Assembly (NCBI GenBank): GCA_946902875.1
Contig: OX336345.1
Span: 10,633,395-10,697,394 of the forward strand
Length of the DNA: 64,000 nt
Direction of reading: 5' to 3'
From: Nematopogon swammerdamellus
Lineage: Eukaryota > Arthropoda > Insecta > Lepidoptera > Adelidae
The translations under genes and the position numbers were made by a program. The notes below the pieces were generated by a model. That model was given only the letters and a program-made list of their open reading frames with translations, did no database searches and was not told the origin of the DNA. Below, piece after piece: positions 11,690-20,380 of the stretch (position 1 is its first letter; each line of letters begins with the position of its first letter).

Positions 11690-13373
11690 ATGGTCAACTG
11701 TTGCGTTTTAATTTGCAAATCTGACTCAAAGAAGGAGACTAGAATCGTGAATGGTCTAAGATTCCACAGGGAATTGGTATTTTGGTGATATTTTAACCGG
11801 GAGCGACGGCGGTGGCGGATTTCCTATAGAATGTGCTAAGTCTAAATCATATTTTTTCCCGAATATTTATATAATAAATAATCCATGTGATTACGTATTT
11901 AATTTAAGTAGTACTTAGTCACTTAGTCTTAGTCAACGCAGACTAGCTGACGAGGGCTTGAAGCGAGCCGAAACGTGAAGCATGCGCGGGAAATTTAGAG
12001 TGGCCACTCGCTAGTCCCGGCCTCGATTAATACCCTCCTCTACTGCCGATGGGCCCGGATATGTTCGGTGAAGCCATCGCAAGCTTAGATCCACACCTTC
12101 TTCTTTTGCCTGCGGCTTCGGTCGCGTGAAATTCGAATTTAAAAAGAAGAAAGTAATTAAGCCCGCCCCCGTACCTTTTCGGTTTGTATGGCAGCCACAT
12201 CATAGCGTAACCGGAACTGAATTTTATTTAGCCTATCCTATGTCTCGTATAGATAAATGTGCTTGTACTAAGTTTCATCGAATTCGGATGATCGGTTTAA
12301 GAGCTATGGTGGAATATACATAGTTACATACATACAGAAAATAGTTCTAAAAATCGTCAATTTAGTTTTAGTATCATACATAGAGTCTACAAACGCAATA
12401 TCTCATAAAACAAAGTAACTTACTCCATGGCCATCCCTTACAGATTTATTATTAGTATTGATGATAAAGTTCCAAAATAGGAGGCAGATATGATCTTTCG
12501 TGTATTTTTTTTTAAACCAAATAAAAGTCAATACTCTATGGAAGGACGTTAGAGCTCGGTTACTTTATTAAACGACGCATGTTCACGTAGGTATCTTATG
12601 AAGCATTTAATTTTTTCAAAAAATGGCCGGCATTTCGAAACGAATGGAATGAGCTTAACGTAAATCACGCATACTTCGTTCTTAAGCAACCCTGAGCGCG
12701 GTCAGTACTGGATGAGTGACCGCTCGACCGTTGGAGCTGACCGTGGTTCGGATTCCACGTTAACCTGTGGGCCCCTTCTCTTCATACCTTACTAGGTGGT
12801 AGGGTTTATCCCGGCCGGGTTGATACCACTGCTCTGACGAAACGTCGGTCGAAAAGGCTATGTAAATAGTTCGTGTTTTCCGACCAGTTCAGTGTAGCCG
12901 ACATGAAATGAAGGGAAGCACCGACATGGCACCTAGCTCACCTGGTGTTATGGGCTGACATCACGGATGTTGTAGGTGACGTAGGTAGCCAACTGTGTCA
13001 GATTCCATAAAAAAAGCGCCCAAATATGGACTATTTAGTATGTATACTGGTTTCCGAGTAATTTTGTTTAGTGAAAGATGGCAATTAGGTAATTTTCAAT
13101 TAGGTACCTTTGGTTTTAAGGTTTCACAAAAATCCTGAAAAAATTAAACTGTGGGAGGCCGCAATAAAAAGAAAAGGAAACACTTACAGCCGTATTTGTT
13201 CTCGACATTTTAAAGAAGACTACTTTAATATTGCACCAGATGGATATAGAAAACTCAAAGATCAAGCAATACCAATAGTCCACTCAACGAATGGCCCAAA
13301 AGGAGGTGTAGAGTGCGTGAGCAGGGTCAAAAGAGATTTCTTCAGAAACCTGTTCGGGGTGCTTAGGGAGTAA
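11690..13373 (+). CDS. Two-exon THAP-domain protein, truncated P-transposase type
   Basis: Exon 1 starts at ATG 11690 (CCAAAATGG context) and encodes MVNCCVLICKSDSKKETRI, with the first Cys pair of a THAP zinc finger. A GTGAAT donor at 11747 and the acceptor CAATTAG at 13103 join it in frame to exon 2 (13104-13373). Exon 2 encodes LRFHKNPEKIKLWEAA, then ICSRHFKEDYF (the CxxH half of the zinc site) and the C-terminal QAIPIV box (AVPTIF in the family). The resulting C-x4-C-x41-C-x2-H spacing lies within the THAP range. The frame stops after about 108 residues, its last 23 coming from the inverted-repeat arm. Exon 1 also continues openly to GLRFHR (11771), so a different donor is possible. THAP domains bind DNA. 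A THAP-only product recalls the KP repressor of Drosophila P elements, but expression is not shown. Confidence 0.55.
11937..12106 (+). repeat. 168-bp conserved repeat, copy 1
   Basis: Runs from ACGCAGACTAGCTGACGAGG to TTAGATCCACACCTTC. Nearly identical copies lie at 15672-15838 (+) and 62557-62727 (-). It lies in the intron of the THAP frame. Confidence 0.9.
12107..12462 (+). repeat. Lepidopteran interspersed repeat with GCGTGAAATTCG end
   Basis: Starts with TTGCCTGCGGCTTCGGTCGC followed by GTGAAATTCGAATTT, then GTTTCATCGAATTCGGATGA, and ends near TTATTATTAGTATTGATG. An inverted, diverged copy lies at 54789-55100. The remaining bases to 12671 hold nothing recognised. Confidence 0.7.
12672..13012 (+). 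repeat. 5S/tRNA-like SINE, near full length
   Basis: The head CTTAAGCAACCCTGAGCGCG continues into GTCAGTACTGGATGAGTGAC, which closely follows the 3' half of 5S rRNA with its internal C-box region. GGTTCGGATTCC (B-box-like) follows. The body contains AGGTGGTAGGGTTTATCCCG, CTATGTAAATAGTTCGTG and CACCTGGTGTTATGGGCTG, and ends TCCATAAAAAAA. Other copies or pieces lie at 11020, 22488 (reverse), 28740, 46848 and 61163. Confidence 0.75.
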
Positions 13374-14406
13374 ACATACTAAAAGTCTTGGCGTCTACGA
13401 GGCGAGCCGGAGGGGAGGGGGAGGGGGGGGGGAGGGGGCCCAAATAAGGTCCTGCTTTTGGGTTTTGCGCTACGATCTCGAAAACAGTGCCCCGTAGAGA
13501 AATTTGTGTTGTACCGAATGAAAGGTCATAAAATTGTCTACAACTTTTATTCTATTCACTTTTTCCGAATTCCGAACCGTTTTCGAGCTACACGCTTAGG
13601 AAAAGTGAAAATTTTCGAAAAATTGATTTTTACCTCATATTTCTCATCAAACATTCCTTCATATCATATAAGCTATTCACCTGAAAAAGATATTGTAAAA
13701 CAAAAAGTTATAGAGAATTTAATTCCCTTTAAAAGTGTGTATACATATGCTAATTTATCTCCAGCCGGTCAACAGTTGCACAAATTTTAAGATTTTTTGT
13801 AAAATTTCATCATTTTCAGAAAACGTTGTTTTGGTCATTCCTGAGCCACAATGATACATAGGTGTAACAAACGATAGTTGTGGCTCAGGAATGATCAAAA
13901 CAACTTTTTCTGAAAATGATGAAATTTTACAAAAAATCGTCCAACTGTTGACCGGCTGGAGATAAATTAGCATATGTATGTATACAATTGACGAAGGGAA
14001 TTGAATTCTCTATAACTTCTTGTTTCACAATATCTTTCTCAGGTGAATAGTTTAGACGATATGATGGAATTTTTCATGAGAAATATGAGGTAAAAATCAA
14101 TTTTTCGGAAATTTTCACTTTTCCTAAGCGTGTAGCTCGAAAACGATTCGGAATTTGAAAAAAGTGAATAGGATAGAAGTTGTAGACAATTTTATGAGCT
14201 TTCATTCGGTATAAGACAATTTTTCTCTACGGGGCACCGTTTTCGAGATCGTAGCGAAAAACCCAAAGGCAGGACCTTATTTGGGCCCCGCCCCCTCCGG
14301 CTCACCTCGTAGACGCCAGGGCTTTTAGTATGTTTACTCCCTAAGCACCCCGAACAGGTTTCTGAAGAAATGGCATTTGACCCTGCTCATGCACTCTACA
14401 CCTCCT
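13301..14406. repeat. 1.1-kb near-perfect inverted repeat (hairpin)
   Basis: The left arm starts AGGAGGTGTAGAGTGC at 13301 and the right arm ends with its complement at 14406. Arms of about 540 bp match with scattered differences, meeting at a loop of about 26 bp around 13850-13875. The left arm holds an extra G-rich stretch (13407-13437). It splits the coding region of the surrounding P-like element. No TSD of its own is visible. Transcripts would form long double-stranded RNA. Confidence 0.88.
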
Positions 14407-15387
14407 TTATTGCCTGAAGTACAAGGTTATCAGAAGAAAAAAAATCCCCCTTTACAAAAGAGAAGAAAAAGAGTGCATGGAATTTTAAAGCCTTTATCTG
14501 TACATTTATTTTTAAAGTCCTAAATGAGTGATATTCAATATAAACTTGAATTTTTGGAGCATTTTACGAACAACATCATCTTTGCGTTTTCCTAGTATAG
14601 TAATGTAGTAGTGATAGATAACTCATAATCCGCAACTTTTTGTGTGAGGTTTTTGATTCCAAATAAAGACCTCAATCATGTTTTCATTCGAATGTTGCAT
14701 TTTAAAAATTCATAAATTTTTATTTAAAAAACTTTTGTTATGTTATGTTTTTTTTCACTCATTTGTCGTAAATACGAATCTTTCATAATGGCAAGTACCT
14801 GAGCGATCGAGCTTTGCTCGGTGTCTACACCTATCTATGTAGATGAATAAACTTGAAAAAGTAACATTATCTAAATACAATTAAATTTCGTCGAAATCGT
14901 TAGAGCCGTTTCCGAGAAACAAATATATACATACAAGTTTAGCTCACTTAAAGTAATAGGATAATGTAATAAAAGTAAGCACCGTAAGAATTCAATATAT
15001 TAATGTACCTACAACCTCACTTACAATACAAATTAAATTTTGCAAAATAAGAGATACATTGTTTCTACGCTTGGACGCTTTCCGTTCGCGCATGCCCGAG
15101 TAGGAGCCGAACGTCGTTCCCCTGCCCGCACTACACCGCGCAGCGGGCTTCATTCTTTCTCGTAGCCGTGTGCCCATAGGGTCGCTCTATAAAGGAGCGC
15201 AGCGACGTAATACAAACTCTTTGATTGTAGGAAGGTACACATTGATTTCTTTCTACTCTCACCCTACATGTTCCTTAAAGACTGGATGGAATGTGTTTCA
15301 TTTGATTCGAGAGTGCAGTCTCACCTGACAGCTTATGCTAAATAAAAAACAACTTTAATTTAATTTCATGTTTTGTCCTATAATATA

Positions 15388-16088
15388 CACGATGTTCGGC
15401 ACATCGACCGACAAAAAATTTTTTGTAGGTAAGTGGAGTTATTTGCATCGTTTTGACCCATGATACCTTTTGTCAGATGTCACAAGGTATCAAGAATTGA
15501 CCACATAGTGAATTAATTGTATGACATGTGGTATGCCGTTGGAAAGGGTAAACTACCCAACTTTTTAAAATAAAATGAAGCTATCAATTGCTGTCAGTTT
15601 TTTTTTTAATGAATTGAAGAAATTAAGATTCTCTCATATTTTTAGTCGTTCTCGGGACTTTGGGAGGTCATAACGCAGACTAGCTGACGAGGGCTTGAAG
15701 CGAGCCGAAACGTGAAGCATGCGCGGGAAATTTAGAGTGGCCACTCACTAGTCCCGGCCTCGATTAATACCCTCCTCTACTGCCGATGGGCCCGGATATG
15801 TTCGGTGAAGCCATCGCAAGCTTAGATCCACACCTTCCCTTTTCATGGTATTAACTTCATCAAATCATATTTTTTCTAGAACAAGGATGCATCGTAAAAT
15901 TCAATACATTTTATTACGTGCTGATAAAATCATAAACAAAAAAGCTGGGATTTTGGTAATTTTCAAAAATTTAGAAAAAAAATCGTATACCACGTGACAT
16001 CTGACAACAGGTATCATGGGTCAAAACGTTGCAAATGACCCCACTACCTACAAAAAAATTTTGTTCCGTTGATGTGCCGAACACCCTG
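15388..16088. mobile_element. TIR element with TA flanks, next to the asparagine synthetase exon
   Basis: Inverted ends start CACGATGTTCGGCACATC (left) and CAGGGTGTTCGGCACATC (right, reversed) and stay similar for about 100 bp. TA flanks both sides (15386-15387, 16089-16090), as in Tc1/mariner-type insertions. The interior holds the 168-bp repeat (15672-15838) and no transposase. Its right end lies 58 bp before the splice acceptor of the asparagine synthetase exon. The gap 15232-15387 shows nothing else. Confidence 0.72.
15672..15838 (+). repeat. 168-bp conserved repeat, copy 2
   Basis: Almost identical to 11937-12106; the clearest difference is CACTCACTAG in place of CACTCGCTAG. It lies inside the TIR element 15388-16088. 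Confidence 0.9.
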
Positions 16089-16161
16089 TAGGCATATTAA
16101 TTTTTTAAATAAAGACCTTCCTTTAAAATTCTGTTTTATGTTTCAGGTAAGGTGCCGCAAA

Positions 16162-17817
16162 ATGTGTGGAATATGGGCAGTATTCGGGGTGGAAGGACTT
16201 AATGCCTTGTGCCAGAAATGCTTCACGTCGATCCAGCACCGCGGACCGGATGCTTGGCGCCTTGAGCAGGACGCACGAGTCCCACGCGCGCTGCTCGGCT
16301 TCCAGCGCCTCTGCATTGTCGATGGACTCTATGGCATGCAGCCCATGAAGCTACACAAGTACCCCCGTGTCAGCCTCATATGCAACGGCGAGATATACAA
16401 CTGCAAGCGCCTCCAGAAGCTCAACGACTTCCCCTATGAAACTAACTGTGACGTCGAAGCCATCATCCACCTCTTCAAAACTCTGGGCATCGACGAAACC
16501 GTCACCCACCTGGATGGCGTGTTCGCCTTCTGCATCATCGATGCCGAGGAGCAGAAGGTGTACCTGGCGCGAGACCCGTATGGAGTGCGGCCAATGTACC
16601 GACTGTACGATGAGAAGACTGGAATTCTCGGAATCAGCTCGGAGGCCAAAGGACTGATCACTCTCAAGCACAGCTTGGGGAACGGCGCCATTCTCGAGCA
16701 GTTTCCTCCGGGACACGTCGAAGTGTGGAGCATACTCTCCGACGGTAAAGTGCGATTGGATCGTACGCAGCGTTACTTCAGACCGGGAATGAAGATAAAA
16801 TTCACTCCTTTCGTATCGCATGAGAAGTTGTTGGAACTCGATACAAAGCAATCGATAGCTCTTCTCCTGGAGGAGGCCTGTAGGAAACGGTTGATGTCGG
16901 ACCGGCGCATCGGGTGCATGCTCAGTGGAGGACTGGATTCTTCGCTCATTTCCGCATTGGTCGTCAAGCTTGCGAAGGAGATCAACTTACCGTATCGTAT
17001 CCAAACATTTTCTATCGGCATGGGTGACTCTCCGGACTTGATCGCGGCCCGTACGGTGGCCGCACACTTGGGTACTGAACACCACGAGGTGCAGTTCACC
17101 GAAAATGATGTTCGGGATGCCCTCGACAATGTCATTTACAGTTTAGAATCTTACGACATTACGACCATAAGAGCGAGCATTCCTATGTACCTCTTGTCCA
17201 AGTACATCCAAGAAAAGACAGACACGACGGTCGTGTTCAGCGGAGAGGGAGCGGATGAGCTCGCACAAGGATACATTTACTTCCGGGATGCACCGAGCGC
17301 CGCCAAAGCCCACGAGGAGAGTGTGCGCTTGTTGTCTGACATATATCTGTACGACGGACTGCGTGCGGACAGAACAACGAGTGCTTCTAGCTTGGAGTTG
17401 AGAGTGCCATTTTTGGACCTACAGTTCACCAACTACTTCCTGAACTTGAATCCCGAAATAAGGATGCCACAGGACGGCGTAGAGAAACATCTTCTGCGCA
17501 GCAGTTTCGCTGAGAGCGACCTCTTGCCTGGTTCCATTCTCTGGAGGCACAAGGAAGCTTTCAGTGATGGTGTGGCTTCAATAAAGAAGTCTCTCTTCCA
17601 AGTCATTAATGAAATTATAAAGGAACGCTCTCCGGCAGAGATAGAAGAAGTAAGCGAGGGCGTCGTACCGCGTACGACAGAATCTAAATATTACCGGCAC
17701 ATCTTTGAAAAATCATTCGCCGGCCAACACAACTTTACTCCATATTATTGGATGCCGAAATGGGTGCAAGTCGAGGACCCCTCTGCAAGATTTATAAAAC
17801 ATTACGCAGCTACATAA
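16162..17817 (+). CDS. ASNS: Asparagine synthetase (glutamine-hydrolysing)
   Basis: Makes asparagine from aspartate, ATP and glutamine in the cytosol; 551 residues, close to the usual animal length of about 560. The start is set by MCGIW: after Met removal Cys2 is the glutaminase nucleophile and must be N-terminal, so the 31 open codons upstream are not used. The glutaminase domain (about 1-200) shows HRGPD (26-30) and NGEIYN (75-80). The synthetase domain shows SGGLDSS (255-261), the ATP pyrophosphatase loop, SGEGADE (360-366), ELRVPFLD and KEAFSDG; the C-terminus has YYWMPKW and DPSAR. All key residues seen are intact. The coding sequence lies in one exon. A pyrimidine-rich acceptor ending TTTCAG (16146) lies 15 bp before the ATG, implying a spliced 5' UTR. 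GC content is higher than the surroundings, as expected for an expressed host gene. An AATAAA follows at 17942. Confidence 0.96.
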   Translation: MCGIWAVFGVEGLNALCQKCFTSIQHRGPDAWRLEQDARVPRALLGFQRLCIVDGLYGMQPMKLHKYPRVSLICNGEIYNCKRLQKLNDFPYETNCDVEAIIHLFKTLGIDETVTHLDGVFAFCIIDAEEQKVYLARDPYGVRPMYRLYDEKTGILGISSEAKGLITLKHSLGNGAILEQFPPGHVEVWSILSDGKVRLDRTQRYFRPGMKIKFTPFVSHEKLLELDTKQSIALLLEEACRKRLMSDRRIGCMLSGGLDSSLISALVVKLAKEINLPYRIQTFSIGMGDSPDLIAARTVAAHLGTEHHEVQFTENDVRDALDNVIYSLESYDITTIRASIPMYLLSKYIQEKTDTTVVFSGEGADELAQGYIYFRDAPSAAKAHEESVRLLSDIYLYDGLRADRTTSASSLELRVPFLDLQFTNYFLNLNPEIRMPQDGVEKHLLRSSFAESDLLPGSILWRHKEAFSDGVASIKKSLFQVINEIIKERSPAEIEEVSEGVVPRTTESKYYRHIFEKSFAGQHNFTPYYWMPKWVQVEDPSARFIKHYAAT

Positions 17818-17941
17818 GTTCACCTTCTCTTAAAAGGGTTTATAACAATTTCAGATATATTTTAAGTAAATTATTTTTCCTTACTTTTCAGTAGCTTACG
17901 AAAAAACTGATGAACTGCTTTTATTTTAATTAACGCTGGGT

Positions 17942-17947
17942 AATAAA
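17942..17947 (+). promoter_or_regulatory. Probable polyadenylation signal of ASNS
   Basis: AATAAA lies 125 bp after the stop codon, in an AT-rich 3' flank and just before the PIF-like element. Confidence 0.55.
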
Positions 17948-17964
17948 AGTAATAATATATGTTA

Positions 17965-19794
17965 GGGATCTCGAAGATGATCAATTTGCGATGTCAATTC
18001 AACACGATTGACAAATTGTGATCATGATCATTTACAAAGCTGATTGTCAATCGCTGAAGCAATTGTCAATCGCTACTAGGGCATTGAAGGCAATTGATGG
18101 AACATTTCGATTGATGTTTCGATTGACGCTCATTGACAGCAATTGACAAATTGTTTTCTTGACATTTGTTTTGTTACTCATATCCTTTACAGGGATTGTT
18201 CTGTGTTGTGGAAGGTGAAAAGAGTAAACTTTGAAAAGAGTAAAGATTACATGAACAAAAAAAAAATGATCCATTGCGTTGCAAGCCATCACACAATTAC
18301 TACAAAGGACCTTGCGTCAAATTAGGCTCAGTCACATATGAGAATATTGAGCTCAGTGGCCAACAGTGACAATCCATATATCATTGTAAAGGGCTCTGTT
18401 CGTACTTCAATTTTTACTTAAGGTACTGAGTTCAATTCCATTGCAGACAAAAGATAAGTACGTAGCAAGCAAGGAGAGAAACATATCTCCTTACATTTAC
18501 GGTAGAACAAATATTTAATAACAAAATAACCCCATTGATTCTGCACAAAAATGAATTGATATCTTTACATTTATGGTAGAACAAATATATTAACAGTTAT
18601 CTCATCTCTGTTGGTGGGTGAGCCCAGTCTTCATACATTTTTGCCCATGGTCCTATAAAAGACATATAAGTACAGAAGAACAATAAAATAAATGGTAGGG
18701 TAATACCCCACTGACTTTCTCGCTTGTTTGGCGAACTCAAGGTTTTTATGTTCGAAATTCAAAATATACTGACAGGACAGTTCCATTGAATTATTTAGGC
18801 GCTAGCAACAAACATTTTGTATGCAATATTTAATAGAAAGAAACCTTCGTTTGTATGACAGCCTACTTTTTTTGAGTTTTCCTCGAAAAACTGATAATGG
18901 TATCTTTTTAGGCTACTAACAGGGTTTCTATGTGGAAAATATAATAAAAATCGTTGGAGCCATTTTTGAGAAAATCGACCTTATCGAAATAATTTGTATG
19001 ACAGCTACCCTTATTTTTATGAATAAAAAAAACTAAAAAAAGGTACCCCTAGATAATTGTTTCAAACTACTAAATATGAATTTTAAACTAAATCGGTTGA
19101 GCGGTTTAGGCGCAACGTCGCTGGACACATTGCCATAGACAAATTTTGTATGACAGCTACCCTTATTTCTTCGAATTTAAAAAAACTAAAAAAAGGTACC
19201 CCTAGATAATCGTTTCAAACTACTAAATACGAATTTTGAACGTAATCGGTTGAGCGGTTGAGGCGCATGGTCGCTGGACGGACACACACCCTCTCCCTCA
19301 CATACACACACACACACACATACATGTTTTTCAAAATCACTTTTTTGGGATCGTTGACAGATATATAGCCCAAATCAGTCGAAATCTCAACTTCGAAATT
19401 TTGGACGATTACAATACTTTCATTCTCCTTACAGTCGCTCGAAAGTAAAAATTGTAATTTTTTTTGTACTGGTCCATTCGAATATCATTTTTATAATCAT
19501 CTGGCTCGGTTTCTTGAAGATTTCTTTGCAAATATTCATGAGTGAACCGGTATCTCAATATGTACCAATTTTTTTTTTCTGAAGAGAAACCGCAAAAGTT
19601 ATTGCAAGAAATGCCATATCTGCATTTGAAATCATTTTTTATGTATGAGCGACACAACCATTCTTAACACAGTTCAGCATTCGAATGAGGCATGCGCGAT
19701 TGATGCACCGTCAATTGGAGCTTCAATCGCCCATCAATTGAAACCATCAATCACGTAAACATTGTCAATCGCAATTGATCGTCTCGCCGAGCCC
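17965..19794. mobile_element. PIF/Harbinger-like element, non-autonomous
   Basis: The left end starts GGGATCTCGAAGATGATCAA and the right end, reversed, starts GGGCTCGGCGAGACGATCAA. They match imperfectly over about 35 bp. TTA flanks both sides (17962-17964, 19795-19797), the TWA duplication of PIF/Harbinger. Both subterminal regions are crowded with CAATTGAC/GTCAATCGC motifs in both orientations, possible transposase sites. The interior has short frames but nothing I recognise as a Harbinger nuclease, and it holds a tandem duplication (19000-19285). Confidence 0.78.
19000..19285 (+). repeat. Tandem duplication, about 140-bp unit
   Basis: Two successive units each contain GACAGCTACCCTTATTT, AAAAAAGGTACCCCTAGATA and AATCGGTTGAGCGGTT. 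A short CA repeat follows near 19305-19322. Confidence 0.85.
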
Positions 19795-19797
19795 TTA

Positions 19798-20380
19798 CAA
19801 TGCCTTTTCCATGAAATTGTAATCTCTAATTATTGAGAGCAATGGCATGATGTTAAGACATCCCAGAAAATTTATACTTAACTTTCTCAAGTCACTTTGG
19901 GCGGCATGTTATAAGTTCAGAGTTCTATAATAATAAGTGGCAGATCAAGTGGTACCAAAACCTTGGCAACAGTCAAAACAACATTTTGTTTCGCAACATC
20001 GACCACTGAGCCTAGCGGCCACACATCATCACACCTCCCGTCCAAGGAATATTTCTTTAAGGTATATATAACAAGAAGCTCATACTGTGCGCCATACCCG
20101 TAGCAACCGACGCGCGCCGCCACTGATTGCATTTGATTGGCCATTGTTTGGGTCGCTCCCTCCCTATACGACTCCTCGCTTCAGTTTAGCTCACTCGGTT
20201 TCAATATTGCAAAGATGCTTTGTTGCATAGACTCAGTGGTTGGTGGTTTCATGATGTCCTCGTCAAGTCCTCCTTGCTCTCTATGGAAGTGAAGAGCGAG
20301 AGAGGTCTACGTCGACGCAGTTAAAAGTTGAAAGTGAGTATGACAAGATTCTCCTGCCACTGGATTAGCCACTTTTCATA
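19798..20380. other. No recognised feature
   Basis: No coding exon with convincing splice sites and no named repeat was found between the PIF-like and mariner-like elements. Confidence 0.4.

Larger units (their letters stand above)
11509..15223 (+). mobile_element. P-superfamily-like DNA transposon with THAP exons
   Basis: Both ends begin CAAAGAGTTTGTATTACGTC and are identical for 39 bp in inverted orientation. They are flanked by the exact 8-bp duplication ATTGTAGG (11501-11508 and 15224-15231). An 8-bp TSD, ends starting CA and a THAP-domain protein together fit the P-element superfamily, whose transposases start with a THAP domain. Inside are a two-exon THAP frame (11690-13373), a 168-bp repeat (11937-12106), another repeat (12107-12462), a SINE (12672-13012) and a 1.1-kb hairpin (13301-14406). 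No GTP-binding or RNase H-like transposase region was recognised, so the copy is probably non-autonomous. After the hairpin, 14411-14520 reads as a Lys/Arg-rich stretch that may continue the original coding region. The rest to 15223 is AT-rich with a common lepidopteran tail motif near 14880-14940. Confidence 0.85.

Noticed and set aside
16069..16161. N-terminal extension of asparagine synthetase
   Set aside because: The mature enzyme needs Cys directly after the initiator Met, and the extension is transposon end and intron sequence before the TTTCAG acceptor.
16351..17135. Minus-strand frames over asparagine synthetase
   Set aside because: Shadows of the real coding exon caused by its GC-rich third positions.
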